A DNA stretch of 9,590 nt from Allobosea sp. (lineage in GTDB: Bacteria > Pseudomonadota > Alphaproteobacteria > Rhizobiales > Beijerinckiaceae), in assembly GCA_021732895.1 (NCBI GenBank), contig JAKFWE010000231.1:1-9590 (forward strand), written 5' to 3'. The position numbers were made by a program, and so were the translations under genes. The notes under the pieces are model-generated. The model saw only the letters and a list, made by a program, of their open reading frames with translations. It made no database searches and was not told the origin of the DNA. Below are positions 6,722 to 9,590 of the stretch, piece by piece (position 1 is the stretch's first letter; the number at the start of each line of letters is the position of its first letter).

Positions 6722-7575
6722 AGGACACCGCCGCCCCCTCCGGCCAGCATTCGCCACTCGCCTACGCCGCCGCCTATGGCGTCGCCGGCTTCGTCAGCCT
6801 GCTCTTTCTCTACCCCTATTGGTGGATGCTGGTCTCGGCCTTCCGCACGACGCGGGAGATGCTGTCCTCGCCGCTCAGGCTCTGGCCCGAGCGCCTCGAT
6901 CTCTCGATCCTGTCGGAGATCGCCAGCGTCAGTGGCGTCGAGCTCTGGCGCTACGCCGCCAATTCGGTCGCGATCACGGTCGCCTCGACATTGCTCGGCG
7001 TCACCGTCACCGCGCTCGGCGCCTATGCGCTGGTGCGCCGGCCGCGGCTTCCGGGGTTTTCGCTGCTGCGCTACGGCTTCCTCATCACCATCATGTATCC
7101 CTACATGCTGCTGGTGATCCCGGTCTATCTCGTCATGTTCAAGCTCGGCCTGCTCGGCTCTTATGCCGGCATCGTGCTGTTCCTGGCGCTGGGGCCGATC
7201 CAGTTCTTCCTGTTCGAGCAGTTCTTTCGGGCCATCCCGCCCGAGGTGATCGAGGCCGCGACGATCGACGGGGCGAGCGAGGCGCAGGTGCTGTTCAAGG
7301 TGGTGATGCCGATGGCCGCGCCGGTCGTCGCCACCGTCGCGATCATCACCTTCCTGCTCAACTGGGCGCAGTGGTTCCCGATCCTGGTGATCTCGCGCAC
7401 GCCCGACACCTACACGCTGCCTGTGGCGCTGCTCTCGATGAACGGCGAACTCGGCGCGAATTTCCAGGGAATCATGGCTCTTTCGGTGATCACGACGCTG
7501 CCGGTGGCGGTGCTGTTCCTGATCGCCCAGAAGCGCGTGATGGAAGGCATGGCGGCGGGAGCGGTGAAGGGATGA
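6718..7575 (+). CDS. Carbohydrate ABC transporter permease, MalG/UgpE type
   Basis: A 285-residue second permease, the partner of the preceding gene in the usual heterodimer. It opens with the first helix around YGVAGFVSLLFLYPYWWMLV (20-39), then SAFRTTREM, the standard MalG-type start. The EAA loop is PPEVIEAATIDGASEAQVLF (174-193), followed by KVVMPMAAP. NWAQWFPILVI and the C-terminal VLFLIAQKRVMEGMAAGAVKG are also characteristic. GGAGGG at 6708-6713 precedes the ATG, which overlaps the upstream stop by 4 bp. The same ATGA arrangement links it to the next gene, so translation is probably coupled. No ATPase gene follows within the window. Confidence 0.93.
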   Translation: MKDTAAPSGQHSPLAYAAAYGVAGFVSLLFLYPYWWMLVSAFRTTREMLSSPLRLWPERLDLSILSEIASVSGVELWRYAANSVAITVASTLLGVTVTALGAYALVRRPRLPGFSLLRYGFLITIMYPYMLLVIPVYLVMFKLGLLGSYAGIVLFLALGPIQFFLFEQFFRAIPPEVIEAATIDGASEAQVLFKVVMPMAAPVVATVAIITFLLNWAQWFPILVISRTPDTYTLPVALLSMNGELGANFQGIMALSVITTLPVAVLFLIAQKRVMEGMAAGAVKG

Positions 7576-8732
7576 TTCAGGCAGGGCAAGTGCGGCGCGT
7601 GGCGGACGATCCGCTGGAGAGCTTCGCGCGGCGGATCGAGGACGCACGCCTCGGCACGCTGGCCTGGCTCGCCTCGATGCAGGCGGATGGCCAGCACCGC
7701 GGCGTAATGCGGATCAGCGCCCATCACGACGTCGCAGCCTGGCCCGGCATGCTGCTGCCCGGCAGCTATAACGGCGTCAACGCCGTGAGCCTGCTCGGCG
7801 GCCTCGACGGCTGGTCGCCGTCCGAACGCGCGGCGCTGATCGACTGGTTCGAGCGCGCGCGCCTGCCCGATGGCCGCTTCCGCATCGCCGGCATGCGCGA
7901 CGCGGACGTCTTCAAGAAGCCCGATCCCGCCGAGACCTGGCGCTATATCGACTTCCACGTCACCAATTACACGCTGGGCGCGATCGAGGCGCTCGATCCT
8001 GCGCGCAGCGCCGAACTCGCCTTCGCAAAGCCACTGCTCGACCCGACCGAGCTAGGCTTCTGGCTGAGCCAGCGCGACCTGCGCGACCCCTGGCAGGAGG
8101 GCAACAACATCGTCAATCTCGGCGGCTTCTGGCTGCTGATGGCGCAGCACGGCGACGCGGCCTTGAAGGCGCGTGTGGCGACGGCGCTCGACCAGCTCTT
8201 CGCCTGGCACGACCGGCTGCAGGAGCCCTCGACCGGCTTCTGGGGCGTCGGCCAGCTTTCCGACCCGCTCAGGCTGCTGCACGCCTTCGCCGGTTCGATG
8301 CACAATTTCCATCTCTGGTACGCGACCGGGCGCACGCTGCCCTACCAGGAACGCGCGGTCGACTACTGCCTGACCCTGCCGCCGGTCATCGACAGCGCCT
8401 GCATCGACGTCGACGCGGTCGATGTGCTGGTCCACGGCCATGGCCTCATCGATCACCGCCGCCCCGAGATCGAGCGCTGGTGCCTGTCGATGCTGGAGGC
8501 TCTGCTCGACTTCCAGAATCCGGATGGCGGCTTCGCCGATATCCGCGAGGGCGTGCGGCGGCAGGATGGCTGGGTCCGGGGCTATGAGGAGCCCCACGGC
8601 CTGTCCAACACCTTCGCCACCTGGTTCCGCTGGATCGCGATCGCGATGATCGCCGACCTGCTCTGGCCCGGGCGCTGGCCCTGGCGGTTCCGACGCATGG
8701 TCGGCATCGGCTATCGGCGGGAGTCGCGGTGA
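7572..8732 (+). CDS. Hypothetical alpha/alpha-toroid protein (terpenoid-cyclase-like) in sugar ABC operon
   Basis: A 386-residue protein whose exact family I do not recognise. It has no signal peptide or clear membrane helices, so it is probably cytoplasmic. Repeating helix-turn segments ending in Q/DG-aromatic turns suggest an alpha/alpha barrel: LASMQADG (33-40), LPDGRF (98-103), TGFWG (221-225) and FQNPDGGFAD (314-323). The last resembles the repeat of squalene-hopene cyclases and prenyltransferase beta subunits. Other striking segments are DFHVTNYTLGAIEALD (127-142), PWQEGNNIVNLGGFW (173-187), SMHNFHLWY (242-250) and IDVDAVDV (278-285). The acidic IDVDAVDV only loosely recalls the DxDD of class II terpene cyclases. 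The ATGA overlap with the permease gene and the GH2 remnant behind it point to handling of the imported carbohydrate, for example as a glycosidase, lyase or epimerase of alpha/alpha fold. That role is inference. The real start is ATG 7572; the frame is open far upstream only as a shadow of the permease gene. Confidence 0.75.
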   Translation: MIQAGQVRRVADDPLESFARRIEDARLGTLAWLASMQADGQHRGVMRISAHHDVAAWPGMLLPGSYNGVNAVSLLGGLDGWSPSERAALIDWFERARLPDGRFRIAGMRDADVFKKPDPAETWRYIDFHVTNYTLGAIEALDPARSAELAFAKPLLDPTELGFWLSQRDLRDPWQEGNNIVNLGGFWLLMAQHGDAALKARVATALDQLFAWHDRLQEPSTGFWGVGQLSDPLRLLHAFAGSMHNFHLWYATGRTLPYQERAVDYCLTLPPVIDSACIDVDAVDVLVHGHGLIDHRRPEIERWCLSMLEALLDFQNPDGGFADIREGVRRQDGWVRGYEEPHGLSNTFATWFRWIAIAMIADLLWPGRWPWRFRRMVGIGYRRESR

Positions 8733-9265
8733 CGCAGATCGATGGCCCCGAACTCTTCGCCCATCGCCACGACGAAACCTGTTCCGCCATCTCTTGAGTC
8801 GGCTAATCGATTGCGGCGCCGCTGGTCCAGTCCGGCGGTCGAACGATGACGAGCCTTGACTGAACGTGGCGGACGACGCTGGACCTGTTCTACGAGAGCC
8901 TGCGTCAGAAATGGTATGCCAAGGACGATCTGCCGCCCTCGTAACCGCCGACTCCACGCGACGACGAGATCGAAGCCGGCGAACTCGCCTCCATACCGTC
9001 CTGTTGGAACGTCCTGAAGCCTGAATGGACTCACTTCGAGGGCGCTGCCTCATATACGCGCGAGCTCGACCGGGCGCCCGGCAGCGAAGGCGAGCGACAG
9101 CCTCCCTTCGGCATCTGCCTCCAACCGAAACGCGAGTTCGCGCCGACGCCGGCATCGGACCTTCGATGCCGCGCGGATGGGACCATCCCCGGCGGAAGGC
9201 TCCGGGCCTGGCCGCGCGCCATGCTGGCACATGGCTTGCTTGAGTTCACACCATACAGTCTCGAC
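8729..9265 (+). pseudogene. Glycoside hydrolase family 2 remnant (N-terminal sugar-binding domain, two in-frame stops)
   Basis: GTG at 8729 overlaps the toroid stop as GTGA and is preceded by GGGAG (8719-8723), so a further operon gene began here. Read in that single frame, it gives TMTSLD-stop-TW (stop TGA 8861-8863), then LDLFYESLRQKWYAKDDLPP (8879-8938). A second stop, TAA 8942-8944, is followed by IPSCWNVLKPEWTHFEGAAS (8993-9052) and YTREL. This matches the start of GH2 beta-glucuronidase/galactosidase-type enzymes: SLDGTW, a first strand region, then VPSSWN...YEGxxWYRR. The first stop sits exactly where the family has Gly, consistent with GGA becoming TGA. After about 9070 similarity fades; FTPYSLD (9245-9265) may be the GGFTPFSFD motif, but spacing is off. 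The frame stays open to TGA 9380-9382. The TIM-barrel catalytic domain is absent. GH2 assignment is by eye. Confidence 0.7.
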
Positions 9266-9318
9266 GACGATGCCGTCATCGTTTCGTTGCCCGTTACGCC
9301 TCGCCTTGGAGACCGTCA

Positions 9319-9590
9319 GTGCGGAGGATCTTCGATCTTGTCGTCAAAGGGGGCACGGTCGTCACCGCCAGCGACGTCATGAAGGCCGATATCGGGATCG
9401 CCGACGGCGTGGTGACGGCGATCGCCGCGTCGCTCGACGGCGCCACAGTCGTCGATGCGAGCGGCCTCCTCGTGCTTCCGGGCGGCGTCGACACCCATGT
9501 CCATCTCGAGCAGCCCTCCGCCGGCCCCGCGCAGATGTGCGACACCTTCGAAACGGGCACGGCTTCGGCCGCGGCCGGCGGCACCACGAC
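9319..9590 (+). CDS. hydA: Dihydropyrimidinase / D-hydantoinase (3' partial)
   Basis: The first 90 residues of a cyclic amidohydrolase are visible before the window ends. The N-terminus IFDLVVKGGTVVTASDV is the small beta-sandwich start of the family. GLLVLPGGVDTHVHLEQP (49-66) carries the His-x-His metal site (60 and 62) in the form typical of dihydropyrimidinases and hydantoinases. DTFETGTASAAAGGTT is the expected following helix. These enzymes open dihydropyrimidine or hydantoin rings in pyrimidine degradation. I chose GTG 9319 because GGAGA (9308-9312) lies six bases upstream and the protein then starts as relatives do. The catalytic lysine and other ligands lie outside the window. It is separated from the sugar operon by the decayed GH2 gene and probably has its own promoter, though I see no clear -35/-10 pair. 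Confidence 0.88.
   Translation, partial: MRRIFDLVVKGGTVVTASDVMKADIGIADGVVTAIAASLDGATVVDASGLLVLPGGVDTHVHLEQPSAGPAQMCDTFETGTASAAAGGTT

Noticed and set aside
8861..8944. Stop-codon recoding (TGA selenocysteine or readthrough) in the GH2-like frame
   Set aside because: Two different stops (TGA and TAA), loss of similarity downstream and a missing catalytic domain fit decay better than recoding.
8052..9230. 392-codon minus-strand open frame spanning the toroid 3' end and the GH2 remnant
   Set aside because: Arg-rich translation without motifs. The plus-strand reading of the same DNA gives recognisable GH2 and toroid sequence.
9025..9243. Possible small plus-strand gene in the gap before hydantoinase
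   Set aside because: Arg-rich and motif-free; the GH2-like frame of the same stretch explains its first part better.
1..9590. CRISPR arrays, tRNA or rRNA genes, insertion sequences, attachment sites
   Set aside because: No regularly spaced repeats, cloverleaf-like stretches, transposase motifs or terminal inverted repeats of an insertion sequence were seen; the only repeat element is the palindrome at 5637-5736.

Overview
The window is GC-rich throughout, with tightly packed genes and many long antisense shadow frames. It looks like an alphaproteobacterial chromosome, probably Hyphomicrobiales. A Bosea-like host is a guess from codon style and from the type of intergenic palindrome at 5637-5736; no rRNA or other taxonomic marker is present.

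Left part (1-2999): the window opens inside the C-terminal SIS domain of a MurR/RpiR-type regulator. Converging on it, with a 34-bp 3' overlap, is a two-gene minus-strand operon: arginase, then ornithine cyclodeaminase, separated by 2 bp. Together these convert arginine to ornithine plus urea, then ornithine to proline plus ammonia. An Lrp/AsnC-family regulator is divergent from arginase and is the obvious candidate controller. A roughly 170-bp stretch without a gene (3000-3168) holds only small hairpins.

Middle and right part (3169-9265): this is a carbohydrate-uptake locus. A LacI-family repressor (minus strand) is divergent from a plus-strand operon. The operon encodes a periplasmic family-1-type solute-binding protein, two MalF/MalG-type permeases and a cytoplasmic protein of about 386 residues with alpha/alpha-toroid (terpenoid-cyclase-like) character. 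The shared regulatory region has a good sigma-70-like promoter and an almost perfect 16-bp palindrome of the LacI-family type at the predicted transcription start. A 100-bp imperfect palindrome sits between the binding-protein and first permease genes. The permease and toroid genes are joined by ATGA overlaps.

The operon once continued. A GTG start overlaps the toroid stop and has a good ribosome binding site. It opens a frame whose translation reads as the N-terminal sugar-binding domain of a glycoside hydrolase family 2 (beta-glucuronidase/beta-galactosidase-like) enzyme. That frame is broken by TGA at 8861 and TAA at 8942, and the similarity fades before the next gene. No ATPase subunit for the transporter is present in the window. 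The locus therefore looks like a sugar or glycoside import-and-hydrolysis operon that has lost its hydrolase, and either borrows an ATPase from elsewhere or lost that too.

Right edge (9319-9590): the 5' end of a dihydropyrimidinase/D-hydantoinase gene, cut by the window end.

Nothing here amounts to a wholly new system. The points most worth following are the uncharacterised toroid protein in a sugar ABC operon, the unannotated GH2 pseudogene beside it, and the well-defined LacI operator.
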